From Actinoplanes auranticolor (lineage in GTDB: Bacteria > Actinomycetota > Actinomycetes > Mycobacteriales > Micromonosporaceae), in NCBI RefSeq assembly GCF_018332655.1, contig NZ_BOQL01000010.1, positions 1-41,006 on the forward strand: a stretch of DNA of 41,006 nt. The letters run 5' to 3'. Position 1 is the first letter of the stretch, and each line of letters opens with the position of its first letter. Below the pieces are notes generated by a model. It worked only from the letters and a program-made list of their open reading frames with translations, ran no database searches and was not told where the DNA came from. Below, piece after piece: positions 1 through 7,725 of this stretch. A program made the position numbers and the translations under genes.

Positions 1-1
1 G

Positions 2-82
2 CCCGCGCTGCCCGCGCTGCCCGCGCTGCCCGCGGTTCCGGTCCTGCCCGCGCTGCCCGCGCTGCCCGCCATACCTGCAGTA
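2..82 (+). repeat. Nonanucleotide tandem repeat (coding)
   Basis: Nine consecutive 9-base units of the type cccgcgctg, five of them exact and the others diverged (for example cccgcggtt, cccgccata, cctgcagta). Each unit encodes a Pro-Ala-Leu-like tripeptide in the frame of the Pro-rich gene that enters from the left edge. The repeat reaches the window edge, so its true length is unknown. Confidence 0.85.
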
Positions 83-649
83 CCGGCGCCGCCCACACTG
101 CCGGTCCTCCCCGCATTGCCCACTCACCCCGCGGCGCCTGCCCTGCCGCCAACGCCAACGCCAACGCAAACGCCGCCCACCCTCCCCGAGCTCCCACCGG
201 CGCCCGCCGCACCCCTGAGCCCCGACCCCTTCCTCCCGCCCGCCGCGCCCCCAGCGCCCGAGGCCCACGACCCGATCCCACCGCAGAACGCCGCGCCCAC
301 CCTCGCCCCACCACTCACCCCGGCACCGCTCCCGCACCAGACAGCCTCCAACCCGCAGCCCTCACCGAAGCTGCAGGACATCCCCACCCGGATTGAAGCC
401 CACCTCGACCAGGCCGGTCGCGGAAGCCTGCAGGCAGCACCCCTCACCACCCCGCTGCCCGCCCCGCCGCCGCTGCCCGTTGATGCCGCCGGCGCGGGCC
501 AGGCCCGGGATGCCGGTGGTTCCGGTTCGCCCACGATGGGCACCGTCCCGTCGTCCTGGCGACCTGAGATCGTCACCGGTGGCTTCTCCTTCGCCACTGA
601 CGTCACCGCCTTCGGGCGGACCGTCCGCTACAGCGGACCTCCCAGCTGA
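2..649 (+). CDS. Pro/Ala-rich repeat protein, C-terminal part (5' end outside window)
   Basis: The frame is open from base 2 to the TGA at 647-649, giving 215 visible residues with the N-terminus missing. The first 60 or so residues are Pro-Ala-Leu/Val tripeptide repeats. The middle stays rich in Pro and Ala with few charged residues, and only the last 40 residues (ending near GFSFATDVTAFGRTVRYSG) look like a folded or anchoring tail. No signal peptide, catalytic motif or known domain can be seen in this part. Strong frame-specific composition and the continuous frame from the edge support a real gene, although Pro-rich GC-rich DNA also yields long spurious ORFs. Its position just upstream of ramR could suggest a cell-surface or aerial-growth role, but that is only inference from context. 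I do not recognise the family. Confidence 0.55.
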   Translation, partial: PALPALPALPAVPVLPALPALPAIPAVPAPPTLPVLPALPTHPAAPALPPTPTPTQTPPTLPELPPAPAAPLSPDPFLPPAAPPAPEAHDPIPPQNAAPTLAPPLTPAPLPHQTASNPQPSPKLQDIPTRIEAHLDQAGRGSLQAAPLTTPLPAPPPLPVDAAGAGQARDAGGSGSPTMGTVPSSWRPEIVTGGFSFATDVTAFGRTVRYSGPPS

Positions 650-811
650 TCGCACTCCCTCCGGGGACAGGAAACAGGCCCTGACCGGTCCGTACCGGTG
701 ACGGCCGCCCGCCGGCCCCTCGTATCCGCGCTCCGCCCGCCACCGTGGCCGAGCCGTGTCGGATGCCGGCGTTTCCCACCGCGAAGCTTTGACCCTGGCT
801 GGGAGGCCATT

Positions 812-1420
812 GTGATCCGCATTCTGCTCGTCGAACCCGTCAATCTGCTGCGCGGCGCTCTCGCTGCGACGTTGTCGCTGGAGGAGGATTTCGAGGTGGT
901 CGCCGATCTGGGCTGCCTCGACGAGGCGCTGGACATGGCCCGGGCCGTTCCTCCGGATGTCGCCGTCGTCAACGTCGATCTGCTGGCCGACGACGGGTTG
1001 CGTACCATCGACCGGCTCACCGAGGAGCAGCCCGGTTGCGCCACGCTGGTGCTGGCCGGGCCCGAGGCTCCCGGGCGGCTCAGCCGGGCGCTGGAAACCC
1101 GGGTCCGGGGCGTGGTCGGCACCCAGGCCGCGCCGTCCGAACTGGTCCAGGGCATCCGGCGGCTGGCCCGGGGTGAACGGGTGATGGACGCCAGCCTGGC
1201 CGTGGCCATGGTGGTCGCACCCCGCAGTCCGCTGTCGCCGCGGGAACTGGACGTGCTCAGTGTCGTCGCGTCGGGAGTGCCTTCGGAGGAGATCGCCGCG
1301 AAGCTGCATCTGACTCCGGGGACCGTGCGTAACTACATCTCAGCCATCATCCGCAAGACCGGCGCGCGCAACCGGTTGGAGGCCGTGCGGCTGGCCGAGG
1401 AGGCCGGGTGGTTCCGGTGA
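812..1420 (+). CDS. ramR: RamR/AmfR-type LuxR-family response regulator
   Basis: A 202-residue two-domain regulator: an N-terminal receiver (about 1-115) and a C-terminal LuxR/NarL helix-turn-helix (about 140-202, LSPRELDVL...EEIAAKLHLTPGTVRNYISAI). I chose GTG at 812 because GGGAGG lies at 801-806 and the receiver starts there (IRILLVE). The frame is open further upstream, but that part has no family resemblance. The receiver keeps Asp56 at the phospho-acceptor position, but the acidic pair is reduced to Glu8-Pro9. The switch Thr and the conserved Lys are also missing (LAGPE, VGTQAAP), so classical phosphorylation control is doubtful. Next to ramC-ramS-ramA-ramB it is best read as the activator of that operon (RamR in Streptomyces coelicolor, AmfR in S. 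griseus). Its last 81 bases overlap the 3' end of ramB on the other strand. Confidence 0.85.
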   Translation: MIRILLVEPVNLLRGALAATLSLEEDFEVVADLGCLDEALDMARAVPPDVAVVNVDLLADDGLRTIDRLTEEQPGCATLVLAGPEAPGRLSRALETRVRGVVGTQAAPSELVQGIRRLARGERVMDASLAVAMVVAPRSPLSPRELDVLSVVASGVPSEEIAAKLHLTPGTVRNYISAIIRKTGARNRLEAVRLAEEAGWFR

Positions 1421-3106
1421 CGGCATGTCCCAGTGGCCGGCGATCTCGCGGTACAGCGGTGAGCTGAGCCGCAGCGACCTGTCCGTGCCCAGGACCGCCT
1501 CGCCGCCGTCCAGCAGCAGGATCCGGCGGGCCCGCACGGCGGAGCTCACCCGGTGGGCGACGACCACCAGGGCGCCGGGGCGGCCGGCGAAGGCCCGCTC
1601 GGCGCGGGCCTCGCCGGCCGCGTCGAGGTGGCAGGTCGACTCGTCGAGCAGGACGAGCCGGGCCGGGGAGAGGTACGCCCGGCCCAGCGCGACGAGTTGC
1701 CGTTCGCCCGCGGACATCATGTCGGGGGTGATCGGCGCCTCGTAGCCACCGAGCCGCTCGACCAGCGCGCGCAGGCCGACGGCGTCCACCGCGTGGTCGA
1801 GCTCGCGGGGATCGGCGTCGGGGCGCAGGTAGCGCAGGTTGTCCCGCAGCGTTCCGCTGAACACGTACGCCTCCTGCGGGATGAGCACGCGCTGCCGGGC
1901 CAGGGTCCGTGCGTCCAGGTCGGCCAGGGGGACACCGCCCAGCGTGGCCTCGCCGCGCCGGGGGCGCAGGGTGCCCGCGAGCAGCGCCACCAGGGTGGAC
2001 TTGCCGATGCCGCTGGGGCCGACGATCGCCAGGTGGTCGCCGTCGGTGACGTCCAGGTCGAGGTCGTGGACCACCGGCTCGGCGTGCCGGCTGTAGGAGA
2101 ACGTGACCTTGCGCAGGCTGATCTGCGCGCCGGTCGGCGGCCGTGCCGCGGTCGGTGCCGGTTCGGGCGGCGGCAGCTCACCGGCGCGCAGGATGCGGTC
2201 GAGGGTCACGGTGAGCCGTACGCCGCCTCCGCCCAGGCCGCCGATCAGGGTGTTCAGCGCCGGCTGCACGCCGTGCAGCAGGTAGGTCAGCGCGCCGAGG
2301 ACGGCGCCGGCGGTCAGGCCGCCGCGGATCAGCCACGGCGTGGCCAGCAGCACGATGACCACCGGTAGCCAGCCGGCCAGGGCGAGACTGAGCCCGCGGA
2401 CGGCCGTCATGCGCACGACCGAGCGTTCCGCCGCGGCCTGGCCGTCCACCGGCACGGCCAGGTCCGCGGCCACCCGGCTCTCCGCCCCGCAGGCCACGAC
2501 GTCGCGCCGGCCCGCGAACGCCGGCCCCGCCTCGTCGGCGAGCCTTTCGTCGGCGGCCACGTACGCGCGCTGCCGGGCCACCATCGCCGGCAGGGTCACG
2601 GCGAACAGGGTCAGGCCGGCCAGCATCGGCACCGCCACGGCCAGGGCGATCGGTGGCGCCAGCGCGGCCAGACCCAGCAGCGCTCCGGTCACCGCGAACA
2701 GGAAGCCGCGCACCGTCATGACCGCGCCGGCGAAGGTGTCGCGCACGATCTCCACCTGGTGGGTGAGCCGGGCGACGGCCGAGCGGTCGGCGTTGTCCCC
2801 GCTCGCGGCCCGTCGCAGCGCCCCACCGACGACGTGGGTCACCAGCTCGTCGCGCAGCGGCTCGGCCAGACCGGCCAGGCAGCGGTAGGTGTTGCGGGTG
2901 CCCCACGCGCCGAGCATGACCGCCGCCGCGAGCAGGCCGAGCCAGGCCAGCCCGGTCCGCGGGTGGCCGGCGAGGAAGCCACGGTCGACGGCCCGGGCGA
3001 TGACCTGGCCGGACAGCACGGCGGGCACGGCCTCGACGGCCGACCACCAGGCGAGCCGGGCCAGCGGGGCGGGGTGGCGGCGCAGGAACCGCAGCAGGTA
3101 TCTCAT
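1340..3106 (-). CDS. ramB: ABC exporter subunit of the SapB-type lanthipeptide locus
   Basis: A 588-residue half-transporter with an N-terminal six-helix membrane domain (about 1-310) and a C-terminal nucleotide-binding domain. Visible motifs are Walker A GPSGIGKS (363-370), Q-loop VLIPQ (Gln411), signature MSAGE (464-468, instead of LSGGQ), Walker B LVLLDE with catalytic Glu489, and an H-loop His (VVVAHR). The ATG at 3106 overlaps the ramA stop as ATGA (3103-3106), so translation is coupled, and the longer upstream frame is rejected. With RamA it should form a heterodimeric exporter for the modified RamS peptide. The last 27 or so residues run antisense to the 3' end of ramR, an unusually long tail after the NBD. 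Assignment to ramB follows gene order in Streptomyces. Confidence 0.88.
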   Translation of the reverse strand: MRYLLRFLRRHPAPLARLAWWSAVEAVPAVLSGQVIARAVDRGFLAGHPRTGLAWLGLLAAAVMLGAWGTRNTYRCLAGLAEPLRDELVTHVVGGALRRAASGDNADRSAVARLTHQVEIVRDTFAGAVMTVRGFLFAVTGALLGLAALAPPIALAVAVPMLAGLTLFAVTLPAMVARQRAYVAADERLADEAGPAFAGRRDVVACGAESRVAADLAVPVDGQAAAERSVVRMTAVRGLSLALAGWLPVVIVLLATPWLIRGGLTAGAVLGALTYLLHGVQPALNTLIGGLGGGGVRLTVTLDRILRAGELPPPEPAPTAARPPTGAQISLRKVTFSYSRHAEPVVHDLDLDVTDGDHLAIVGPSGIGKSTLVALLAGTLRPRRGEATLGGVPLADLDARTLARQRVLIPQEAYVFSGTLRDNLRYLRPDADPRELDHAVDAVGLRALVERLGGYEAPITPDMMSAGERQLVALGRAYLSPARLVLLDESTCHLDAAGEARAERAFAGRPGALVVVAHRVSSAVRARRILLLDGGEAVLGTDRSLRLSSPLYREIAGHWDMPSPEPPGLLGQPHGLQPVARAGLADDG

Positions 3107-4806
3107 CGGTCCGCTCCGGCGAACAGCTCCCGGTACCCCGGCTCCTGCCACAGCGCCCGGTGCTCCGCGTAGCCGCGGAGCCGGCCGTGGTCCAGCCAGG
3201 CGACCCGGTCGGCCCGGGCGGCGGTGGCGGCCCGGTGGGTGACGACCAGACGGGTACGCCGGTCAGCCGCGTCGATCAGCGCCCGGCCGACCTCGTACTC
3301 GGTGACGGTGTCCAGGCTCGAGGTGGCGTCGTCGAGCACCAGCAGCCGTTGCGCCCCCAGCGAGCGGGCGATGCCCAGCCGCTGCACCTCACCCCCGGAC
3401 AGCGGGGTGTCGGCGAGGCGGGTGTCGTAGCCGTCGGGCAGGCGCTCGACGACAGTGTCCACGCGGGCGGCCCGGGCGGCGGCGCGCAGGCGGGGGCCGG
3501 TGGGGCAGCCGGGACCCAGGGCGAGGGCGGAGCCGACGGTCGCGCCGACGAGGACGGGCCGGGCGAAGGCGTGCCCGATCGCGTGGCGCAGGGTGTCGTG
3601 GCGTACCCGGGGCAGCGGCATCCCGTCGAGGAGCACCTCGCCCTCGTCCGGGTCGAGGAGCCGGCCGCAGACGGCGGCCAGCGTGGACTTGCCCGCGCCG
3701 GACGGGCCGACGACCGCCACGGTGGCACCGGCCGGGATCACCAGGTCGACGTGGTCGAGCACCGGCGGGTGGCCCGCCCCGGCCGAATGGTGCACGGTCA
3801 CCGCTCGCAGCTCCAGCCGGCCGTTGCCGGGTGGCAGGTCCTGCCCGCCGTACTGCTGGAGCGGCGCGGCCAGGATCTCCGCAGTCCGGCGGCAGCCGGC
3901 CCGGCTGCGCGCGATCCGGCCCAGCACGCCGACCACCCCGCCGAGCCCGGCGCCGAGGGCGACGTACTGCAGGGCGGCCAGCACGGCGCCCGGGGTCAGC
4001 CGCCCGGCGCTCAGCGCGAGCCCGGCGACAGCGACCACGGCCAGCTGCATCAGGGGTGCGAGCAGGACGCCCTGGGCGGCCGCCCGGCCGATCGCGTCCC
4101 AGGTCCGGGCGCCGTGCCGGCTGAGGTCGGGCAGGGGCCGCAGCACCCGCTGGATCTCCGGCTCCACGGTGGCGGCGGCGGCGATCGTGCGCGCGCCGGT
4201 CAGCGCCTCGGTCAGCCGGTCGGCGATGTCGCTCTGGGTGCGCTGATAGCGGGTGCTCGCGTCGGCCGTGTCGACGACGTAGGTGCGCAGCAGCAGGGTC
4301 AGCACCAGCAGGCCGGTGACGAAGGTGGCGCCCAGCCACGGGTCGATCAGGGTGAGGGCGACCAGGCTGCCCAGGGGCGGCACCAGCGCCGTACCGGCCA
4401 GGGCGACGGCCGCGCCGGCCCCGGCGGCGCCGGGCACCTGGCCCACCAGGCGGCTGACCAGGTCGCCGGCCGGGTGCCGGCGGGCCGCGCCGGGGGCCAG
4501 CGCGAACACGTGCCGGATCAGGCTGTGCCGCAGGCGGGCGGTGGCGCGGGCGGTGCTCAGGCCGGCCGCGAGCCCGGTGACGATCTCCGCGGCGGCGATG
4601 ACGACGATCAGGGCCACGGCCGCGGCGATCCAGCGGCCCGGCCGGCCCCCGGGGGTCAGCGCCGCGTCGACGGCCGCGCCCAGCGCGGCCGGGAGCAGCA
4701 GGTCCGCCGCGGCCGTGGCCAGGGCGGCCACCGCCAGTACGGCGACCCACGGGCCGCCGTGCCGGACGGCCCGGCCGAACACCCGGTCACCGGTCAGGGC
4801 GGACAT
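3103..4806 (-). CDS. ramA: ABC exporter subunit of the SapB-type lanthipeptide locus
   Basis: A 567-residue half-transporter: a hydrophobic membrane domain over about residues 15-310, then an ATPase domain with Walker A GPSGAGKS (367-374), signature LSGGE (469-473), Walker B LLVLDD and an H-loop His (VVTHR). The catalytic Glu after Walker B is Asp, and the Q-loop Gln is missing (HAFARP), so this NBD is the degenerate partner. ATG at 4806 is preferred over the adjacent GTG at 4809 because AGGAGG ends only one base before the GTG. The gene is 83 bases downstream of ramS, behind a strong hairpin, and its stop overlaps the ramB start. The role is export of the modified RamS peptide across the membrane as a RamA-RamB heterodimer (inference from family and synteny). 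Confidence 0.88.
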   Translation of the reverse strand: MSALTGDRVFGRAVRHGGPWVAVLAVAALATAAADLLLPAALGAAVDAALTPGGRPGRWIAAAVALIVVIAAAEIVTGLAAGLSTARATARLRHSLIRHVFALAPGAARRHPAGDLVSRLVGQVPGAAGAGAAVALAGTALVPPLGSLVALTLIDPWLGATFVTGLLVLTLLLRTYVVDTADASTRYQRTQSDIADRLTEALTGARTIAAAATVEPEIQRVLRPLPDLSRHGARTWDAIGRAAAQGVLLAPLMQLAVVAVAGLALSAGRLTPGAVLAALQYVALGAGLGGVVGVLGRIARSRAGCRRTAEILAAPLQQYGGQDLPPGNGRLELRAVTVHHSAGAGHPPVLDHVDLVIPAGATVAVVGPSGAGKSTLAAVCGRLLDPDEGEVLLDGMPLPRVRHDTLRHAIGHAFARPVLVGATVGSALALGPGCPTGPRLRAAARAARVDTVVERLPDGYDTRLADTPLSGGEVQRLGIARSLGAQRLLVLDDATSSLDTVTEYEVGRALIDAADRRTRLVVTHRAATAARADRVAWLDHGRLRGYAEHRALWQEPGYRELFAGADR

Positions 4807-4831
4807 CACGCCTCCTCGAGGGGTACGACGG

Positions 4832-4878
4832 GAGCGGCCCCGGAGCCGGGTCAGGTGTCCCGGTCCGAGGCCGCGCTC
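4832..4878 (-). terminator. Strong hairpin between ramS and ramA (attenuator/partial terminator)
   Basis: Read on the minus strand, a 20-base arm (4878-4859) pairs with a 19-base arm (4850-4832) around the 8-base loop ACACCTGA. This gives about 18 pairs, with one two-base bulge, one single-base bulge and one G-U pair. There is no U-run, which is common for actinomycete terminators. It starts 11 bases after the ramS stop. Such a structure would let the short ramS message accumulate over ramAB by termination or by protecting the 3' end. Confidence 0.7.
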
Positions 4879-4889
4879 AGGACTGCTCG

Positions 4890-5021
4890 TCAGTTACAGG
4901 TCGTGACGCTCAGCGAGCTGTCGCCGCACAGCAGCAGGCTCGCGCGGCTGCCGCCGCCGCCACCACCGGAGTTCTTCGCCTCGGTGGACAGTTCCATTCC
5001 CTGCAGGTCGAGAAGTGCCAT
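4890..5021 (-). CDS. ramS: SapB-type class III lanthipeptide precursor
   Basis: A 43-residue peptide that starts MALLDLQGMELSTEAKNS, has six Gly, and ends SRASLLLCGDSSLSVTTCN. From memory of the S. coelicolor RamS sequence, the core matches SapB except Val for Ile in the second ring region, and Gly instead of Thr at the first core position. Both S-x2-S-x3-C modules are present, giving two Dha/lanthionine-type rings after RamC action. The leader carries the LLDLQ box typical of class III leaders. An excellent ribosome site (AAGGAGGA, about 5030-5037) precedes the ATG. It lies 54 bases after ramC and before the exporter genes. The mature peptide should act outside the cell as a surfactant that lets aerial hyphae or sporangia emerge; this is the known SapB role, inferred here. 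It is too short for a standard ORF cutoff. Confidence 0.95.
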   Translation of the reverse strand: MALLDLQGMELSTEAKNSGGGGGGSRASLLLCGDSSLSVTTCN

Positions 5022-5056
5022 GGTCGTTCTCCTCCTTGCTCGGTGTTGCGTTCTCC

Positions 5057-5072
5057 CCGCCCGGTCGGGCGG
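5057..5072 (-). other. Small perfect hairpin between ramC and ramS
   Basis: CCGCCC (5057-5062) and GGGCGG (5067-5072) form a perfect 6-bp stem with a four-base loop, immediately after the ramC stop. It could act as an mRNA stabiliser or processing point that separates ramC from ramS levels. It is short and GC-rich, so chance occurrence is possible. Confidence 0.35.
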
Positions 5073-5075
5073 AAG

Positions 5076-7652
5076 TCATCGGGTGCCGGCGGGGCCGGCC
5101 GGGGTGAGGAAGGGCAGGTCCGCGCCGGGTTCGTGCTGCGCGGCGCCGAGGGCGAGCAGCACGCCGGCGGATCCGGTGGCCAGGTCCATCGACAGCCGCA
5201 GCAACTGGTCGCCGGGGAAGGCGAGCCCGCTGCGGAACGGCACGGCGTGCCAGGTGAGGTTGCGGAGCTGCAGGGCCAGCCGGTCGTCGTCACGGTCGTG
5301 CCCGGCCAGGTAACGGATGATCCCGGCCCGTCCGGCGAACAGGCCGGCCTGGGCGTAGAACGGGGACCGGGCGGCGAGGCTGATGGCATCGCCGGCCCGG
5401 GTGAGGCCCTCGTCGGCCCGGTGGGCGAGGACCTGGTCGAGCACGATGCCGATGCCGGCGCTGCCCTGGGCGAGGTACGGCATGGTGCGCCAGCCCTCGT
5501 TGACCTCCAGGGCGCCGTCGGGGCGCACGACGCAGCGGTGCAGATCCTGGCGCAGCGCCGTCACGGCCCGGTCGAGCAGCGTGGGGTCGCCGGTCTGCTC
5601 GTACATCCGCAGGAACAGCAGGGCCGGACCGGTCCAGCCGTGGGTGAGCCCGGCGCGGGGCTGCCGGCCACCGCTGACGGCCAGGTCACCGGCCGGCGGG
5701 TCGTCGGTGGCGACCGCTGCCAGGCGTTCGGACACCAGCTCGGTGGCGCGCCGGGCGGCGTCGTGCAGGGCCGTCTCGCCGGTGGCGCCGGCCAGGTGCA
5801 GCAGGTTCAGGCCCACGCCGGCCAGGCCGCTCATCAGGTCCGGGCCGAGCTGCTCCCACTGCTCGCCCAGGCAGCGTTCGACCACGTCGAGGGCCTCCTG
5901 GCGGCGGTCCAGCTCATGCAGGACGTAGGCCACGCCGTGCAGCCCGTCGTAGAGGCCGAGCCGGGAGCCGGACTGCGGGCACAGCGCCCGCCGGACCAGC
6001 CAGTCCTCGAAGCCGGGGAAGGGGCCGGAGCCGGTGGCGGCCAGCGCGTGCAGCACGCCGGCGGCGCCGTAGGCGAGGTTGAGGCCGCCGGAGTGGAACT
6101 GCTCGATGTCGCCGGGGAACAGCCGGTCGTCGCGCTGCGGGGTGGCGCTGTCCACGATGGCGTCGGTGAGCCGGCGCATCATGGCCGGGACGGACGTGTC
6201 GGGACGGATCTGCGGGCCGGTCGGCGCGGCGGCGGGCCGGGCGGTGATGGTGGCGACCGCCTCGCTCAGGAACTCCTCCGGCACGTCGAAGTGCTCGGCG
6301 ATCACGGCGGCGAAGTCGCGGGCCTTCTCCGGCGCCAGCCGCAGCATCGCGGTCAGCGGCAGGAACAGGGCGAGCCGCAGGCAGGCCAGGGCGTACCGGT
6401 CGACGTCGGGCCCGGTGACCCCGCGGGGGGCCGCGAAGCCCTGGTTGCGCAGGCCGGGGCGGCGGTAGCCCTCCGCCGGGCCGGCGACCTCGAAGTCGAT
6501 CAGCACCGCGGTGTCGGCGTCCGGGCCGTCGGTGCGCACCAGCACGTTGAACAGGTGCAGGTCGCCGTAGACCAGGCCGCGCTCGTGGACGGCGTCGATG
6601 GTCCGTTCGATCTGCCGGTAGATGTGCAGCGCCCACCGGCTGTACGCCTGATACTCCTCGGCCCCGGCGTCCGCGTCGATCAGCGGGTACCGGTCGACCA
6701 GCAGCTTGTTCAGCGGCTTGGCGTCGATGTACGCCAGGGCGAGGAAATCGTGCTCGCCGAGGCGGAACCGGTCGTGCACCCGGGGCACGGTCGCGAGGTC
6801 GGACAGCCGCTCCAGCGCCTCCTGCTCCCGGGTGAGCCGCGCGATGGCGTCCACGCCGTCGGCGTCGAGCCCGGCGTGCGGCCGCGCCTCCTTGAGGACC
6901 ACCGCCTCACCGGTGCGGGTGTCGGTGCCGCGGTAGAGGCCGCCACCGTTGGAGAAGTGGATGACCTCCTCGATGGCGTACGGCAGGTCGACCACGGTCG
7001 TGGCGTTGCGGGCGGCCAGATGCGCGCCGAGGAACGGCGGCAGCGACACCCACTCCGGCGTCCGGAAGACCGGGTCACGCCGGTCGGGCACCAGCGTGCC
7101 GGACGGATCGGCGATGGCCGGCTCGACCACCCCGTCGGCGACGCAGTAACGGGCCGCGAAACCGCCGTAGCGCACGTGCACCGGTCCGTCGCCCAGGCGC
7201 AGGTCACTGAGGATGTACGGCCCCGGCTCGCCGTCGAGCAGCTCGCTGAGCTCCTTGCAGACGACCTCGAGCTCGGCGTCGTCCCGGGGGTAGACGGTGA
7301 TGAACTTGCCGCTGGTGCCCCGCCGGGCGTACTTGGCGTTGCGCATCAGCAGGGCCGCCCGGCCGTGGATGAACTTGAACGGCAGGCCACGGTCCCGGCA
7401 GTAGCCGAAGACCCGGTCGAGGACGCGGTCGGCGTTGTCCAGACAGGCGGAGATGTGGATCTTCCAGCCCTGCTCGGGCAGCTCGCCCCCGGCCGGGCCG
7501 TAGATCAGCCAGTCGTCGAGGGTCTCGCGCTGCCAGCCCTCCGGCACCGGGCGCCGGGCCGCGGCGAACCAGGTCGCCTCGGGCCGGGCGCTGGTCAGGG
7601 AGTCGTAGAAGTGCGGATCGGTGACGCAGAACCGTTCGTACTGCTTGTCCAT
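5076..7652 (-). CDS. ramC: Class III lanthipeptide synthetase (LanKC, RamC type)
   Basis: An 858-residue trifunctional enzyme that dehydrates and cyclises the Ser and Cys residues of RamS. Residues 1-220 form the lyase-type N-terminal region. Residues 230-420 form the Ser/Thr kinase-like domain: Lys254 in VVLKEA, catalytic loop YGDLHLFN with Asp364 and Asn369, and metal-binding Asp386 in LIDFE. The rest (about 500-850) is a LanC-like cyclase with glycine-rich repeats (YDGLHGVAY, GLTHGWTG, QGSAGIG) but without the Cys/Cys/His zinc set of LanC and LanM, as expected for class III. Length matches the family. The ATG at 7652 is the first gene of the ramC-ramS-ramA-ramB unit and is preceded by GAGGGGAG. 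Control by RamR through the upstream 129-base region is likely. Confidence 0.95.
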   Translation of the reverse strand: MDKQYERFCVTDPHFYDSLTSARPEATWFAAARRPVPEGWQRETLDDWLIYGPAGGELPEQGWKIHISACLDNADRVLDRVFGYCRDRGLPFKFIHGRAALLMRNAKYARRGTSGKFITVYPRDDAELEVVCKELSELLDGEPGPYILSDLRLGDGPVHVRYGGFAARYCVADGVVEPAIADPSGTLVPDRRDPVFRTPEWVSLPPFLGAHLAARNATTVVDLPYAIEEVIHFSNGGGLYRGTDTRTGEAVVLKEARPHAGLDADGVDAIARLTREQEALERLSDLATVPRVHDRFRLGEHDFLALAYIDAKPLNKLLVDRYPLIDADAGAEEYQAYSRWALHIYRQIERTIDAVHERGLVYGDLHLFNVLVRTDGPDADTAVLIDFEVAGPAEGYRRPGLRNQGFAAPRGVTGPDVDRYALACLRLALFLPLTAMLRLAPEKARDFAAVIAEHFDVPEEFLSEAVATITARPAAAPTGPQIRPDTSVPAMMRRLTDAIVDSATPQRDDRLFPGDIEQFHSGGLNLAYGAAGVLHALAATGSGPFPGFEDWLVRRALCPQSGSRLGLYDGLHGVAYVLHELDRRQEALDVVERCLGEQWEQLGPDLMSGLAGVGLNLLHLAGATGETALHDAARRATELVSERLAAVATDDPPAGDLAVSGGRQPRAGLTHGWTGPALLFLRMYEQTGDPTLLDRAVTALRQDLHRCVVRPDGALEVNEGWRTMPYLAQGSAGIGIVLDQVLAHRADEGLTRAGDAISLAARSPFYAQAGLFAGRAGIIRYLAGHDRDDDRLALQLRNLTWHAVPFRSGLAFPGDQLLRLSMDLATGSAGVLLALGAAQHEPGADLPFLTPAGPAGTR

Positions 7653-7725
7653 CGCCCGGCTCCCCTCGTACCGCTCCGTGTGCTTGCTTGCCTCTCAGTC
7701 TCGGCGGGTGGAGGGAGCCGGTGTA

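Noticed and set aside
149..172. Short ccaacg hexamer run that could look like a CRISPR or microsatellite
   Set aside because: Only four imperfect units inside coding sequence, with no spacers; simple codon-level repeat of the Pro-rich gene.
124..1309. Long minus-strand ORFs opposite the Pro-rich gene and ramR
   Set aside because: They are antisense to frames with clear domain content, have low-complexity Gly/Arg composition and no family motif; typical shadows in very GC-rich DNA.
3160..5313. 717-codon plus-strand open frame opposite ramA and ramS
   Set aside because: Antisense to ABC-transporter motifs and to the precursor gene; no recognisable motif and no ribosome site.
4910..5389. 160-codon minus-strand frame across the ramC end and ramS
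   Set aside because: Out of frame with both ramC and ramS; Pro/Ser/Thr-rich shadow. The 61-codon frame ending at 4894 is likewise the wrong frame of the ramS region.
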